Of a stretch of DNA of 64,000 nucleotides, positions 52,866-63,298 are shown one piece after another. The DNA lies in assembly GCA_026770025.1 (NCBI GenBank), contig JAMXDE010000017.1, forward strand, positions 1,178,001 to 1,242,000, given 5' to 3'. This stretch comes from Craspedostauros australis (Eukaryota; Bacillariophyta; Bacillariophyceae; Mastogloiales; Achnanthaceae). The notes under the pieces were generated by a model. It was not told the origin of the DNA. It made no database searches and saw only the letters and a program-made list of their open reading frames with translations. The stretch's first letter is position 1. Each line of letters starts with the position of its first letter. The translations under genes and the position numbers were made by a program.

Positions 52866-55800
52866 TCAATGATGCCCATCCGCTTCACTCACATGCGTAC
52901 TCATGGTATCCACAGTTTCATTACCATCCTGTCTGCTCATGTCCGAAAACAGCGCCTGGATTTTTCTGGTTGTGGTACGGGTCACCGGGTCGTCCTTGCC
53001 AAAGCAGGTCTGCTGGATGCTGCGCACCGTGCAATAGTGACCTAACACGGCCTGGGCCTTCTCTGGACCTTGTCCCTTCAAAAGCTCGGCCAACTTCATG
53101 TGGAGCACAGCCAACGGGAGCTGCAGTTGCCCGATGGTCGTGCTTGCTTCCGCCGCAATGGCGCTCTCGTACCTGGCCTGTGCCATCTTGTAGTTATCCT
53201 GCTCCACAAGGACGTCTGCACAACGTTCATCGTCGATGGATCTAGGCAGCGTTTCCAGGTAGCTGCGCGTGATCGTCGTCGTCCATCCCATCGTCTGGCA
53301 GACGCGGAGGATTTCGCGGCACGTATCAAGGATGTAACGTTGGTACGTGGCCTTCTCGGCGGCGAGATACTTGGAAAGCGCCAGGCGGTACCCACCCAAC
53401 GCCAGCGACATGTGACCTTGTTGGTAGTACACGAATGACAGCTTGAAGTTGAGATCTCCCAGATCGACGATGGACTGCGTGTTGCGGGTGTGGCTGTCCT
53501 TGAGCTCGAAGCGGATGGCGTCCTTGTAGCTCGCCAACGCGTTGTCGAAATTGCCGCGGATGAGCGCCAGGTCGCCCTGCGCTTCGCAGTGGGCGGATTC
53601 GACCAGGTTGGCAATGTAGGTCTCCTTCTCTTCGATGCCCAGTATCTTGATGCACTTTCCAATCCAGGACGTGATGTTGCTGGGACCGCAGATGTTGAGC
53701 TTGTGGATGCCCAGCCTGCGCTGGATCCGGTAGCATCTGCGAAAGGCATCGATGGCCTGATCGGCCTTCATCATGTACCAGTAGCACCTGCCGAGGGCGA
53801 AGTAGGCCTCCTCCACGCCCTTGTTGGCCTTGCCGCAGTTGGATTCGCGCAGACGCAGGCAGGCGACGAGGTCCTTGACGGCCTCATGGTAGTCCATGAC
53901 GTTCCAGGCTTCCATGGCGCGGTCGTAGAGATTGTCCGCAGCATCAAGAGATGACTCATTGTTTGTTGGCTTGAACATGATCGGGACGCCGCGCTGTGGA
54001 GACATACGGAGATTACGATGGAATGTTGATATGTTTGAGAGAGTGTGAGTGAGTGCGGGTGTGTGAGTTTGAGTGTGAGAAAGAATGTACATGGGCGCAC
54101 GATATTGGAGCACATGCGAGCAGAGTAGTATGGATAGAAGCAGAGTTGGCGAATAACCAAGGCATAAAGCAAGCAAGCAAGCAAGCAATGGATGACATGC
54201 ACCAAGTCCTATTATGGCAGAGCATGCGAAAGAACCACGCGCGCACGAACATCGAGCGCACAATATACGACATACATCGACCGCATTGTCGTGACGTACC
54301 AGATGAATACGACCAATACCCTTGAGGGTGAGGGAATTGCATTCGTCGTGGAGGTGAGGATCCTCTTCGGTTGCGGTTGTTGCATTCTGAGTGACGTTGG
54401 CATTCTGCGTAAGAGTAGATGGCCATCGCATGTGCTGCTTGAGAACAGACTCCGAGTGCTGGATGGCCCGGCCGGTAGTGCCGTGGTTGTTGTCAATGCT
54501 GAGCATGGGAAAGTTGAGCTCGATGGAATGAAAGTTGGCCACAAGATGCGTGCCGCCTACGACGTCGTAGGTATTGTGCTGCGTGAGCTTGTCGTGCAAC
54601 GCGGCGGAAGATTCCTTGTCGTCAAAGACCTGGACGTCGGCAATCTCTTTGGCGAAGGAGACCCGCTTCGGCGGCGGCGTGGGCACCTTGCTGCTCGCAT
54701 CATCGAACATGCTGCCTTCGCTGGTGGAGCTGCCATCATCGAAGGATTGCGCGAGTATGCGATTGTATTCCGTGGGCGCGAGGGCTTCGTAGGCGTTATT
54801 TGCAGTGCCGCTAGCACGAGAGAAGTTCCTACGAATCCTCTGCATGATTCTCGTCTTGCGTTTTTTGGTCTTGGTGGTCCTGGAACGCATGTTGCCTTTG
54901 GATCTTTCGGAACGCGTGTGAGCCTTGTGCTTGGATCGTTTGTCTCCATGCCCTTTCCGTCTATCGCGATGGCTGCTGCTGCTGTTGGTGGAGATCCTGT
55001 GCGATTGGCGAGAACGACCTCGTGAACTGTCATCGGCATTGGCATGGACCTCATACAACGCGCTGGCATCATCCGAGTGCTTGGAAGTGGCAGCAGCTCT
55101 GTCTCCTGGTCTGCCTTGGGCCTTGGATCCAGCCTGTCCATCGCTACCATGGTGTTGCTCCTCATTCTGTTGAATGGTACGTGTCGGTCCAAACGTACTA
55201 GTACTGCCGCACTGAAGGCCGGCCAGGATGGAATCCAACGCGGTGCTGCATGAATTGTGAGACTTGGGATCCTCCTTGTTGCCATTCACGTGAGATGAGG
55301 ACCTCCCATCGGCATCGGAATGCTTGTCCTCATGGTAGTACTTCTGCTGCTGTTGCTGCTGCTGTCGACGAGGCGCTGGTGGTTGTGGAGGGATGCATTC
55401 CGGATCATTCTTTGTTGCCTGATTCTCCTTGGCATGGAAGATGGCGTTGATGACCTTGGCCTCGAACTCATCGTAGTTGTCCCAGAAGGAGTACAGTGGC
55501 ATCGATTCCATGTTGGTCTGCTGCGAAGCGTCATCCTCTTGTTCCTTGTGTGACATGTGCTGCCGCATGGTCTTTCCACGTTGCGATGCTTCCACTCTGC
55601 GTCCTCGTGCCGTCTGCCATGTGCTACCGTACGTCGAGAGGCTGTCATCGCTGCTGAGGATGCTGCCGACGTATCCGATCTCATGGACGCTGTCCACCTT
55701 GCTGGAGTTGCGTCTGCGGGTTGTGGCGACGGATGAATCGAAGGAACGGCCGGGACGTGCGTGCTGCGCTTCTGGAGAGCCATCGTTGCTGCTGACATCC

Positions 55801-55997
55801 GTGTCCACGCCACGCGGCGGTGTGCACATGTTGGCATTGTAGGTCATGCGAGTGGAAGCAGAGACCGGCTCACTCGAACCGCAGGTCATTGGAAGGCAGC
55901 CTTTGGAAGTTCCGTGACGGAATTCTCCCTCTGCCAACGAATCAGCATCGTCATTGTACATCAAGGTGCTGTCCAAATGGCACAGTTGGCGGAACAT
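52866..55997 (-). CDS. TPR-repeat protein with long disordered N-terminus, two exons, 941 aa
   Basis: Exon 1 is 55997-54300 (566 codons) and exon 2 is 53993-52866. The 306-nt intron has donor GTACGT and acceptor TCCACAG in phase 0. Exon 1 is low complexity (Ser/Gln/His/Arg, a QQQQQQQ run near 210, basic KTKKRKTRIMQRIRR), with ordered-looking blocks SFWDNYDEFEAKVINAIFHA and PPPKRVSFAKEIADVQVF; RVSF resembles a PP1-docking motif. Exon 2 (567-941) contains tandem helical repeats of the TPR or kinesin-light-chain type: AYFALGRCYWYMMKADQAIDAF, ALIRGNFDNALASYKDAI, FVYYQQGHMSLALGGYRLALS and DNYKMAQARYESAIAAEA. It probably acts as a protein-binding scaffold. The intron is a multiple of three and has no stop, so retaining it would insert about 102 residues in frame. 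Confidence 0.85.
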   Translation of the reverse strand: MFRQLCHLDSTLMYNDDADSLAEGEFRHGTSKGCLPMTCGSSEPVSASTRMTYNANMCTPPRGVDTDVSSNDGSPEAQHARPGRSFDSSVATTRRRNSSKVDSVHEIGYVGSILSSDDSLSTYGSTWQTARGRRVEASQRGKTMRQHMSHKEQEDDASQQTNMESMPLYSFWDNYDEFEAKVINAIFHAKENQATKNDPECIPPQPPAPRRQQQQQQQKYYHEDKHSDADGRSSSHVNGNKEDPKSHNSCSTALDSILAGLQCGSTSTFGPTRTIQQNEEQHHGSDGQAGSKAQGRPGDRAAATSKHSDDASALYEVHANADDSSRGRSRQSHRISTNSSSSHRDRRKGHGDKRSKHKAHTRSERSKGNMRSRTTKTKKRKTRIMQRIRRNFSRASGTANNAYEALAPTEYNRILAQSFDDGSSTSEGSMFDDASSKVPTPPPKRVSFAKEIADVQVFDDKESSAALHDKLTQHNTYDVVGGTHLVANFHSIELNFPMLSIDNNHGTTGRAIQHSESVLKQHMRWPSTLTQNANVTQNATTATEEDPHLHDECNSLTLKGIGRIHLVRHDNAVDVCRILCARCSCARGSFACSAIIGLGACHPLLACLLALCLGYSPTLLLSILLCSHVLQYRAPMYILSHTQTHTPALTHTLSNISTFHRNLRMSPQRGVPIMFKPTNNESSLDAADNLYDRAMEAWNVMDYHEAVKDLVACLRLRESNCGKANKGVEEAYFALGRCYWYMMKADQAIDAFRRCYRIQRRLGIHKLNICGPSNITSWIGKCIKILGIEEKETYIANLVESAHCEAQGDLALIRGNFDNALASYKDAIRFELKDSHTRNTQSIVDLGDLNFKLSFVYYQQGHMSLALGGYRLALSKYLAAEKATYQRYILDTCREILRVCQTMGWTTTITRSYLETLPRSIDDERCADVLVEQDNYKMAQARYESAIAAEASTTIGQLQLPLAVLHMKLAELLKGQGPEKAQAVLGHYCTVRSIQQTCFGKDDPVTRTTTRKIQALFSDMSRQDGNETVDTMSTHVSEADGHH

Positions 55998-57049
55998 GGT
56001 GATGTGATAGTGATACCCAATGCCTTATAGTGCGAGTAATGATGTGATAGTGATACCCAATGCCTTAGAGTGCGAGTAATGATGTAAGGTGATATGATGT
56101 AAGGTGATATGATATGCTGATGGGAGGAATGCAATTGATGTGATCAATGAATGCAATGCCTGTCTTTAGTCAGCGGAGGCTATGATGCTGTTGCTGATGC
56201 TGTTGCCTTTGTTGATGAGAATGTGGAAGTGAGAGCAACATGAGCTGCTCGTCGACACAAACACTCTGTGGGGATGATCGGTTTCTTCTGCAAGCACAAT
56301 ACTATTCTGCTGCTCATCGTATGGACGCGGTGCTCTATCTCCCGAACAGGTCGTCAGGCCGAGGACTGCCCTCCTTGGCCAACGGCTGGCACTCGTACTG
56401 AGCACTCGTACTGAGCACTCGTGTGGATGCCGCCACCATCCACAAAAACGAGCGCACTGTTCCGCACTCCGTGACAACTCAAACAATTTGTGAAGGGGCA
56501 TCAGGTTCTTCACGGCGAATTCCTCGCGGTTCCCCCCAAGACGAAACGTGGGAGAAGTAGGATGCACACTCGGCCGACTCTCCCCATGCCAACCGACGCC
56601 CAACGATCCGTTATCCCTCGCATACACGAGGGATATGCAGCGCAATGCTGATGGCCTTGGCGCCCTCGTTTGCACGAACAAGCAGAACAGAAAGCGAAAC
56701 GCAATCTTGTGGAGCAAGCTGTCTGGCGCAGTCACAATGGGGATTTGCGCGCGGATTGTGTCCGTCATTCGAAATGGCGCTCGATTATAACATCACAATA
56801 ACGTTCTTGCGACAAGGAGATAAAGATACCTTTTCGGCTTATCCGTGAATGAATTATTGCAGGACTGGATGATGCCTCTTGCTTGTCTCCCCTTCACTTG
56901 TGTGGACTTGATGGGTGTGCATGGATGCATCATGTGACAAGGAGACAGAGAGGCATAGCTCGTACGTGGGAGCGATGGGATGCGGAAAGATCGGCAAGTA
57001 TGCAACCACTCACAAACACATTCGAATAATCTTCACTTGTATTATATTA
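55998..57049. other. Upstream region of TPR gene
   Basis: Tandem repeats begin 4 nt before the TPR ATG (see 56001-56110). A frame at 56166-56768 minus has no motif. No gene called. Confidence 0.4.
56001..56110 (+). repeat. Tandem duplications just upstream of TPR gene
   Basis: A 40-bp unit occurs at 56001-56040 and 56041-56080 with a single T/G difference. A 15-bp unit GATGTAAGGTGATAT follows twice (56081-56110). They sit in the TPR leader or core promoter. Confidence 0.9.
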
Positions 57050-57964
57050 TTACGGAGGATCGGTCACTTCGAGTTGGTAACACCAGGAGGCCTCTTCCGT
57101 CCCGACAATCAACCACGCACCGGCGCTGTGGGAAGAACTACCATCGCGGGCGTTGATTGTGCCCCTGTCGGAATTACGAGTGATTGTGAGCTGGGCCACA
57201 TCCATGCCCGATGAGCTGCCACGCGGTGCAAGAGTGCCCACTTGCGGCGAGACGTCAACGCCATCAGATGCGATGAGGAACGCGTAGAACTTCTCCCACG
57301 ATCGCTCCTCGTTGGCAATTGATATTGTGGTGGACGGAGATGCAACAGACAACGTGATGCGCGTCGTCGGCGTCGCAGGATCCGGAACCGTGCTGCGCAG
57401 TCTCTCTGCCCATCGCGGCATGGGTTCGTTGTCGTCAATGGCATTGCCACCGTCGGCTGCGGCGCCATAGCATTCATAGTCTCCCGATGAGTATCCATCC
57501 TCCGCGAACTGCTGTCCAGCAAAGTTGATCGCGGGGTCGTCGAACTGGTACTTGCCGCCATGCAATCCCAGCACGACGTCGCCGATGCTCTGTTGTGATT
57601 GCTGTTGTGATTGCTGGTCTGGATAGCCGTTCGCAGCAGCATCCGATGGAGCTCCACGCCAATCTCCACCGTTGTCTGCGTCGTTCTCGTTGTTGTTGAC
57701 GTTGTTGTCGTTCCACGACGCAAACAGTTGCGTGCTGCCTTTCTCTGCTCGTAGATTGATTGTGGAGATAGGTGGCGAGACGAAGGCTTGAACGACCGCT
57801 TGTTGCTGGGTTGGAATCCACAGCAGGCAACAGGACACTGCGAATGCCACAGCAGCCGCCACCGGACGCGTGTTGGCGACTGAATATCTTGGACTCTCTG
57901 GCGGCGATCCGTCTCCCTCGTGCGTCATCATTGCTCTTATCTTTGTCAATTTGAATGTGAGCAT
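57050..57964 (-). CDS. Plastid-targeted protein of unknown function, 304 aa
   Basis: A hydrophobic signal segment (about 35-52) is followed by QQQAVVQA-FVSPP, an Ala-Phe plastid junction (Phe61), and a transit-like stretch ending near TQLFASW. An Asn/Asp/Gln-rich linker follows (about 85-130). The C-terminal half (about 130-304) has protein-like blocks: DVVLGLHGGKYQFDDP, MPRWAERLRSTVPDP, ITLSVASPSTTISI, SWEKFYAFLIASDG, and AGAWLIVGTEEASWCYQLEV at the end. These look like beta-strands, but I do not recognise the family. The start at 57964 gives an N-terminal lead of 11 residues; the ATG pair at 57931 would start closer to the signal segment. It probably acts in the plastid stroma or membranes. 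Confidence 0.65.
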   Translation of the reverse strand: MLTFKLTKIRAMMTHEGDGSPPESPRYSVANTRPVAAAVAFAVSCCLLWIPTQQQAVVQAFVSPPISTINLRAEKGSTQLFASWNDNNVNNNENDADNGGDWRGAPSDAAANGYPDQQSQQQSQQSIGDVVLGLHGGKYQFDDPAINFAGQQFAEDGYSSGDYECYGAAADGGNAIDDNEPMPRWAERLRSTVPDPATPTTRITLSVASPSTTISIANEERSWEKFYAFLIASDGVDVSPQVGTLAPRGSSSGMDVAQLTITRNSDRGTINARDGSSSHSAGAWLIVGTEEASWCYQLEVTDPP

Positions 57965-58323
57965 GAGATAGATCTGGATGGACGAATGGGCGAATGGATT
58001 GATGAAAGGATGAATGAAGCGATAGAGGACGAAGGGGGACGATGCTGTATTTCTTGTGTGGTGCGTGTGTTTGATGTGTTCCGTGTTGTGTCGATTTTCG
58101 TTGTTGTGCTCGTAGACTGTGGATTGGATCTAGAGAGCCTCCACTCAATCGAATTCGACCACATCAAGGTTTGATTTGTACGAGTACCATACTCGTATTG
58201 CATGTATAGTATAATACCATGCTCCACAATGTTCGGAGCTTGTGTGGATTGCAGAGCCCTTCCTTCAGGAGTTACTCTGGAGTAGTGCAATCCACCTTCA
58301 TCTAACATCCCGTTCGCCCATTC
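57965..58323. other. Short spacer
   Basis: GTATAGTATAATACC at about 58205-58219 lies about 105 nt past the stop of the 58-kb minus-strand gene. No gene seen. Confidence 0.4.
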
Positions 58324-59400
58324 TCACCCAGCAACGTAGTACGAGTAGTTGTGAACTCGGATTTCATGTCCACAATTGTGCTTGGACGAAGGCCGCTGTC
58401 GATGCTGATGTAGCTGTAGCTGACCAAGATTTGCATCCACGTCCGCACCCTCGGATCGAAGGAAGAGGACTGTTGCTTTGGATGTGGCAGCAGCGTAGAT
58501 ATCCTTCCAATCGTACGTTGCTTGCCGTTCAACCAGGAAGGCTGCCTCGATGGTGGTGCCGACCGGGATGTCCGCCACATGCTTTGCGTATTCGTCGAAC
58601 ACCAAGCGCTTTGCATTGGAAGGCGGCGACAACGTGATGCCTTCTGTTGCAAAAAGGTCCGTCTGAGACAACAAGGTGCAATCGATAACCTCGATGGCAT
58701 TGGCAGTGGCAGGATCCACATCCCACCGTCTCATGCGTTTGGGATCCTTGCGGAAGGACGATGCTTCAAAGAAGTCCTTATGGAACAGCGATTCGATGAT
58801 GCGTCTCGCCAGTGTGCGTCGTGCATGGCAGATGGCATCGTCATCGTCTGTTTGGTCCAGGGCAAGTAGAGGTTGCACGAGGTCGAAGTCGTTGGGCGAA
58901 ATCTGCGAAACAGATCTTGTGTTGTTGCGTCCTACCCTCTTTTCATCGTAGAATGATGTCATGGTGATTCTGTAGGGTCCAGTGTACTCGTAGTGGTGCT
59001 CATGGTTGTCGGGCTGTTGCATGTTCTGGCCTTTGTTCGTTGCTTCATCAGATGGAGCTGATGTTATTTCTGTTGGTGTTGGTAGTGTCGGAGATGACTC
59101 TTTGGTCCTTGTCTGCTGTTCAGGTTTTAGCAGTTGTTGCGTTCTTTGACCTCGAAGGGTGGTCACAGTTGATCCACGCACACTGCGATTGCTATTGGAG
59201 GATCCAACAGCACCACTGCCATTACTCGCACGACAACGAGTACGGCTGTTTGCAGCAGAAGATACCCCCGACGATGGTGCGAATGAAGTGCTCTTTGCAT
59301 TGCTGAGATGCAGCCGCTTCTGACTTGCAGCGATGGCTTTCTGCCTTGACGATGTTGTTGAGGCACTGTACAACCGATCGAACACTGATTGGCTTGGCAT
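58324..59400 (-). CDS. Protein of unknown function starting with a VFDRLY motif, 358 aa
   Basis: No family recognised. The first residues MPSQSVFDRLYSASTTSSRQK resemble short VFDRLY/VFERLY-type motifs seen near the start of some flagellate and algal proteins, but this is pattern memory only. Residues 25-135 are Ser/Thr/Gln-rich and probably disordered. The ordered part is about 138-335: YRITMTSFYDEKRVG, DFDLVQPLLALDQTDDDDAICHARRTLARRIIES, WDVDPATANAIEVIDC, and LVFDEYAKHVADIPVGTTIEAAFLVERQATYDWKDIY. It has no signal peptide or membrane segment. The start at 59400 is the only upstream ATG before conserved-looking sequence, and one exon suffices. Confidence 0.65.
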   Translation of the reverse strand: MPSQSVFDRLYSASTTSSRQKAIAASQKRLHLSNAKSTSFAPSSGVSSAANSRTRCRASNGSGAVGSSNSNRSVRGSTVTTLRGQRTQQLLKPEQQTRTKESSPTLPTPTEITSAPSDEATNKGQNMQQPDNHEHHYEYTGPYRITMTSFYDEKRVGRNNTRSVSQISPNDFDLVQPLLALDQTDDDDAICHARRTLARRIIESLFHKDFFEASSFRKDPKRMRRWDVDPATANAIEVIDCTLLSQTDLFATEGITLSPPSNAKRLVFDEYAKHVADIPVGTTIEAAFLVERQATYDWKDIYAAATSKATVLFLRSEGADVDANLGQLQLHQHRQRPSSKHNCGHEIRVHNYSYYVAG

Positions 59401-61767
59401 GATGGTGGTCTGCTTGTGCTATCGACTTGCTGGTTGACTTGCTGGTTGAATGGTTTGCTTTGGTGTCTCCAGTGTCTTGCTTGTTGCTGTTTCCATCCGC
59501 TTCCCTCTCTTTTGTGGAGAATGGTTTCGCAACAAGAAGATCACGAGCGAACCCAAGCATGCGAACGCTGTTCCTGAAGCATATTTCTGCGGAAGAGGAC
59601 TTCGCCCCGTGGCGGTCTTGCCACACTGAGTCTATTCTACGGCGAGTCTATTCCATTACTCTATTGCTCCAATGCATCATGCTCTAGTTTCTATGCTGTG
59701 TAGAGTGTTCAGAGTGCACCAAACACCGCCATCGTTGACAGTACTCGCCTCGTCTCCGTGTTTTTCGATTGGATTTTCATCTGTTTGCTTCGAGCGATGG
59801 ATGATGTTCGTCCATGATGTAATAATACTAGCATAATATAACGTGATATTGTAATGACATGACATTGATTGCTGGCGCTCCATTCTCGGCGCATCAGTTG
59901 CGTTTCCAACTCGTTTGCCCAATCCAAGCTGAATTGCGTGCGAGCAGTCGCTGGTGCTCATCACAATGCGTATCCATCGCAGTAGGAAGACTCTTCCACC
60001 CGCGCCATGTCCAAATGCCTGGGGCTGATGTTTGAGTTGAGTCGAGTGGAGCATTGTTCCAACATCTCACGGGCGCTGTCTTACTCGCACCTGAGAGAGA
60101 GAGAGAGAGAGAGAGAAGAAGAAGGACTCACCGGGAGTGACGTGTGGAGAAGAGAACGACTGCGTGAGAATCCGCGCTTCATGAATGGTACCACCACCAA
60201 GTTCTATTGTATTGTACAAGTATCACACTCGAACTTGCATCTTGTATCCCAGCACATCGTATTGTAGCACTCTCCAGGCAGCACTTGCAATGACTCACGA
60301 GTCAGAAAGAAAGGTTGTGTTCAGTGACAAGTATAGTATGACCAAACCCAACAGAATTTGACTCCGTCTGTTGGGTTCGGCGCCGTCATGAGTATGCAAT
60401 GCCATCTCCTGGCTAAAGGAAATTGGTCATGCGGGTGTTCATCATTCTCGTGAGGTCATCTGTGTGCTGCACTGCTGCATAGCGAAGTGTATAACATGGT
60501 GCATAGCATGGTGCATAACATGGTGTATAACATCCAAGTGCTGGAAGTGGAACTTGTTGGTGTTGCACAGGTAGAATGCAAGGCAGCCAGCGGGATCGCC
60601 CAAGGAGAACTTACCAGTGATGTCTATTTGACTCCACCAAACTCCAATTCAATCCATTCTCATGACTTCCTGGAGGCGTTGGCAGCAACAATGCAGTTCC
60701 AATGGAGCCCGAAGCAAGGCATGCAGTCGCATCATGATCGAGAAGTGCGATCTGCGGACCTTGTCAGTGCTGGATGGTCATGTCTGATCCATCCGCAGTG
60801 TCCAAAGTCTTGGTCGTTTCAAGTTGGTTGCGTCATGTCGGCAGAGCACGTATCGTTACTTCCGAAGATGCGTTGAATGTATTGGATGCCTCTGTTCTTT
60901 GCAGAAGACGATGCTCTCAAAGGACTGCTCTCATCTCTTTGTGGCTTCTTGGTGTGCGGTTTCTTGGTGTGGTTTCTTGGTGGGTGGTGCAGCCACAGCA
61001 TGGGAGTAACAGCACAGAAACGACAACAGCAACAACAAGAGAGGCGATGAGATCTTGTTTGGACATCGCGATCTTTCCATGTTCGATTTCCAGATCGTTT
61101 GGTGGATGGTGATTCTTTTTCAAGATCTGTGCAGAGAGATTCCAGATTCCATCACAAGCTTAAGTCTGGGATGGCTGATGGATTCGTGATTCAAAGATAC
61201 TATCTTGATTGGTGGTCGTCAGATCGGAGGAAGGTGAGAGAAAGACACGGATGTCGGCGTTTGTGACAGCCACAGAAGTGGTGTCAAGAGGGTGAGAGGG
61301 GGACGAGTGAGAAAGCAAAGGTCGGCAGACACAGAGGAACGGAGGCGCGAGAATGGGAGGTGGAAGAGGGGAACGCGAAGACGATGCAGAGTGGCCAGAT
61401 CGCACCAACGACATCGACATCGTATGATCGCATGATCGTCGACAGTGGCATCAACAACAACATCATCAACATCAAGATCCACACAAATACAAATACGATC
61501 CTGCAAAGGCAATCGCATCCGCAGCCATCACAACGACGGTTCCCAGATTCTCCCTGCGTGCCACCGTTGCTGCTCTTCCGTCCCCTGTATTCCCCGTCGT
61601 GCCAATCGTTTCCTCTGGCGATCATCCGCTGGATCGACGAAGCGAGAAACGAATCCAATCCCACGCTATCCTTTTCAGTCTAGGAGCGACAGTGTATTCC
61701 ATTGTATAATTCCATTGTCCAACCCCACACAACACAGCACAACACAGCACAACCCAACACCTGAATC
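59401..61767. other. Spacer, unknown gene / ADF-H gene
   Basis: TAATAATACTAGCATAATAT at about 59820-59840 may be upstream control of the 58-kb gene. A (GA)n run lies at 60092-60116 and a 12-bp tandem repeat at 60491-60535. A minus-strand frame around 60500-60620 contains GKFSLGDPAGCLAFYLCNTN, protein-like but isolated. GTATTCCATTGTATAATTCC precedes the ADF-H gene by about 60-80 nt. Confidence 0.35.
60491..60535 (+). repeat. 12-bp tandem repeat (about 3.5 copies)
   Basis: ATAACATGGTGC-type units with single-base differences. Confidence 0.7.
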
Positions 61768-62508
61768 ATGACGAGCCTGAACTGGTCCGACGAAAGCTCC
61801 GCCGCCATCACCGAACTGCGCAACGATGGCAACGTCGACGCCGACTTCGTCATGTGCACGGTCCAAAACCCAAAGAAGAAGCCCACCATGGTGCTGGCCT
61901 CCCCGGACCACGCCGGCAAGGGCGGCCGTGACAAGGTGGAGGCCATCCTGTCGTCCGGCGACGTCGACGATCAGGTCATGACGGGCGCCTTCCTAGCGAC
62001 GGCCATCGACGAGCGCGGTTCCGTGGTCTCCACGCGACGCAAGTACATTCACGTCCTGTGGGTGGGTCCCAGCGTCGGCGTCATGGTCAAGGGCAAGGTC
62101 AATTCCATGAGCGGCGCCTTTCGCGATCAGTTCTCTGGCTGCGCGCTCTACCTGCAGCTCATGGGGGATCTAGACGATCTCAAGGCCGACAAGCTCGAGA
62201 TGGATCTGCTTGCTTGCGGCGGCGCGCACAAGCCGACGCGGTACTGCTTCACCAACGAGACGCTCGTGGCTTCCACTGCGGGAGGATCAGTGTCACCTGA
62301 CAGGAAGAAAGCGCCCGAGCCTGAGCCTGAACCGGAACCTGAGCCAGAGTCTGAACCGGAGCCTGAACCTGCCGAGGAAGAAGTGGATGAAGTTGCAGAG
62401 GAGCTCGCGGGAGCAGCGATCGAAGATCCAGAAGAAGAGGAAATAGTTGAAGAGGAAGTCGAAGAAGAAGTGGTAGAGGAAGAAGAGGTATCCGAAAAGG
62501 AAGAGTAA
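61768..62508 (+). CDS. Coactosin-like ADF-H protein with Pro-Glu and acidic tail, 246 aa
   Basis: Residues about 5-148 fit the actin-depolymerising-factor homology fold in its coactosin/drebrin form: a start NWSDESSAAITELRNDG, a TVQNPKKKPTMVL strand, FLATAIDERGSVVSTRRKYIHVLWVG, and SMSGAFRDQF on the helix that contacts actin. Such proteins bind actin filaments. After a Ser/Lys linker the tail is a (PE)n repeat at about 183-201, then a 45-residue Glu/Asp/Val-rich acidic stretch that ends KEE. This tail is not part of typical coactosins and could regulate binding or interact with basic partners. It has no signal peptide, so it is cytosolic. The ATG at 61768 follows an ACACAACACAGCACAACC leader. 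One exon. Confidence 0.85.
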   Translation: MTSLNWSDESSAAITELRNDGNVDADFVMCTVQNPKKKPTMVLASPDHAGKGGRDKVEAILSSGDVDDQVMTGAFLATAIDERGSVVSTRRKYIHVLWVGPSVGVMVKGKVNSMSGAFRDQFSGCALYLQLMGDLDDLKADKLEMDLLACGGAHKPTRYCFTNETLVASTAGGSVSPDRKKAPEPEPEPEPEPESEPEPEPAEEEVDEVAEELAGAAIEDPEEEEIVEEEVEEEVVEEEEVSEKEE

Positions 62509-63107
62509 GCGCATTGCATCGCAGCACATCAAATGCATTGCGCTGTCATGTACTGTCATGTACTGACATGCACTACCGCATGTACGTTGTGTACTGCGCT
62601 GCAAAGTCCAGCGTTATGGGTCGAACTGGATGCATTTGGGGACGTGGGGGAAGAGGGGTGGGTGAACAAATACGTGAAGGGGACAAAATAGTGAATGAAC
62701 CGATACGAGTAGAGTGAACCAAACGAATGAAGGGATGGGTGCGAACCACGATCCAACGAAATGAATGAAGCATCATCGATTTCCGGAGGATACGAGCACG
62801 GACACAGATGAGGAACGTCGGTGAATTTGGTCCAGCCAAGTGCCAACGTCCTCCCTTGTGGTTGAGCATCCAGCGATAGAAAGAATGCCACGAACCGAAG
62901 ATAAAGAAATAACGATAAACTGCCATCATATGAACAGCGAAAAATAAACGAGGATGGAGGATGCAGGCCTCAGTGCAAGTAGTAGTCGCAACGTGGCGGC
63001 TCTCAATTGATTTGATAATTGATTGATTGACGGTGAATGATGGATGTGGTGACGGAAGTTGACAGATGATACCACTCACTCCACTCATTCCACTCACTCC
63101 ACACTAT
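62509..63107. other. Spacer downstream of ADF-H gene
   Basis: CACTC-type short repeats lie at 63073-63105. Nothing else recognised. Confidence 0.35.
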
Positions 63108-63298
63108 TCACACCTCGTCGAACATGCCAATCAATGACTCGGAATGAATCTCGTCGCATGTGCCCAATCCTGTGGTTGTGAGCGTGCGGAATCGAGGAGG
63201 CGCGTGCCAATCACGTTCGTCCCTGGGTTGATGATCCACACACCAATCATAGTCGTGGCTCATGCTCGTAGAATGCGCGTGACCTCCTTGATGAATCA

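Noticed and set aside
60487-60876. 129-aa plus frame beginning with MYNMVHSMV
   Set aside because: Its start is the translated 12-bp tandem repeat; no motif follows.
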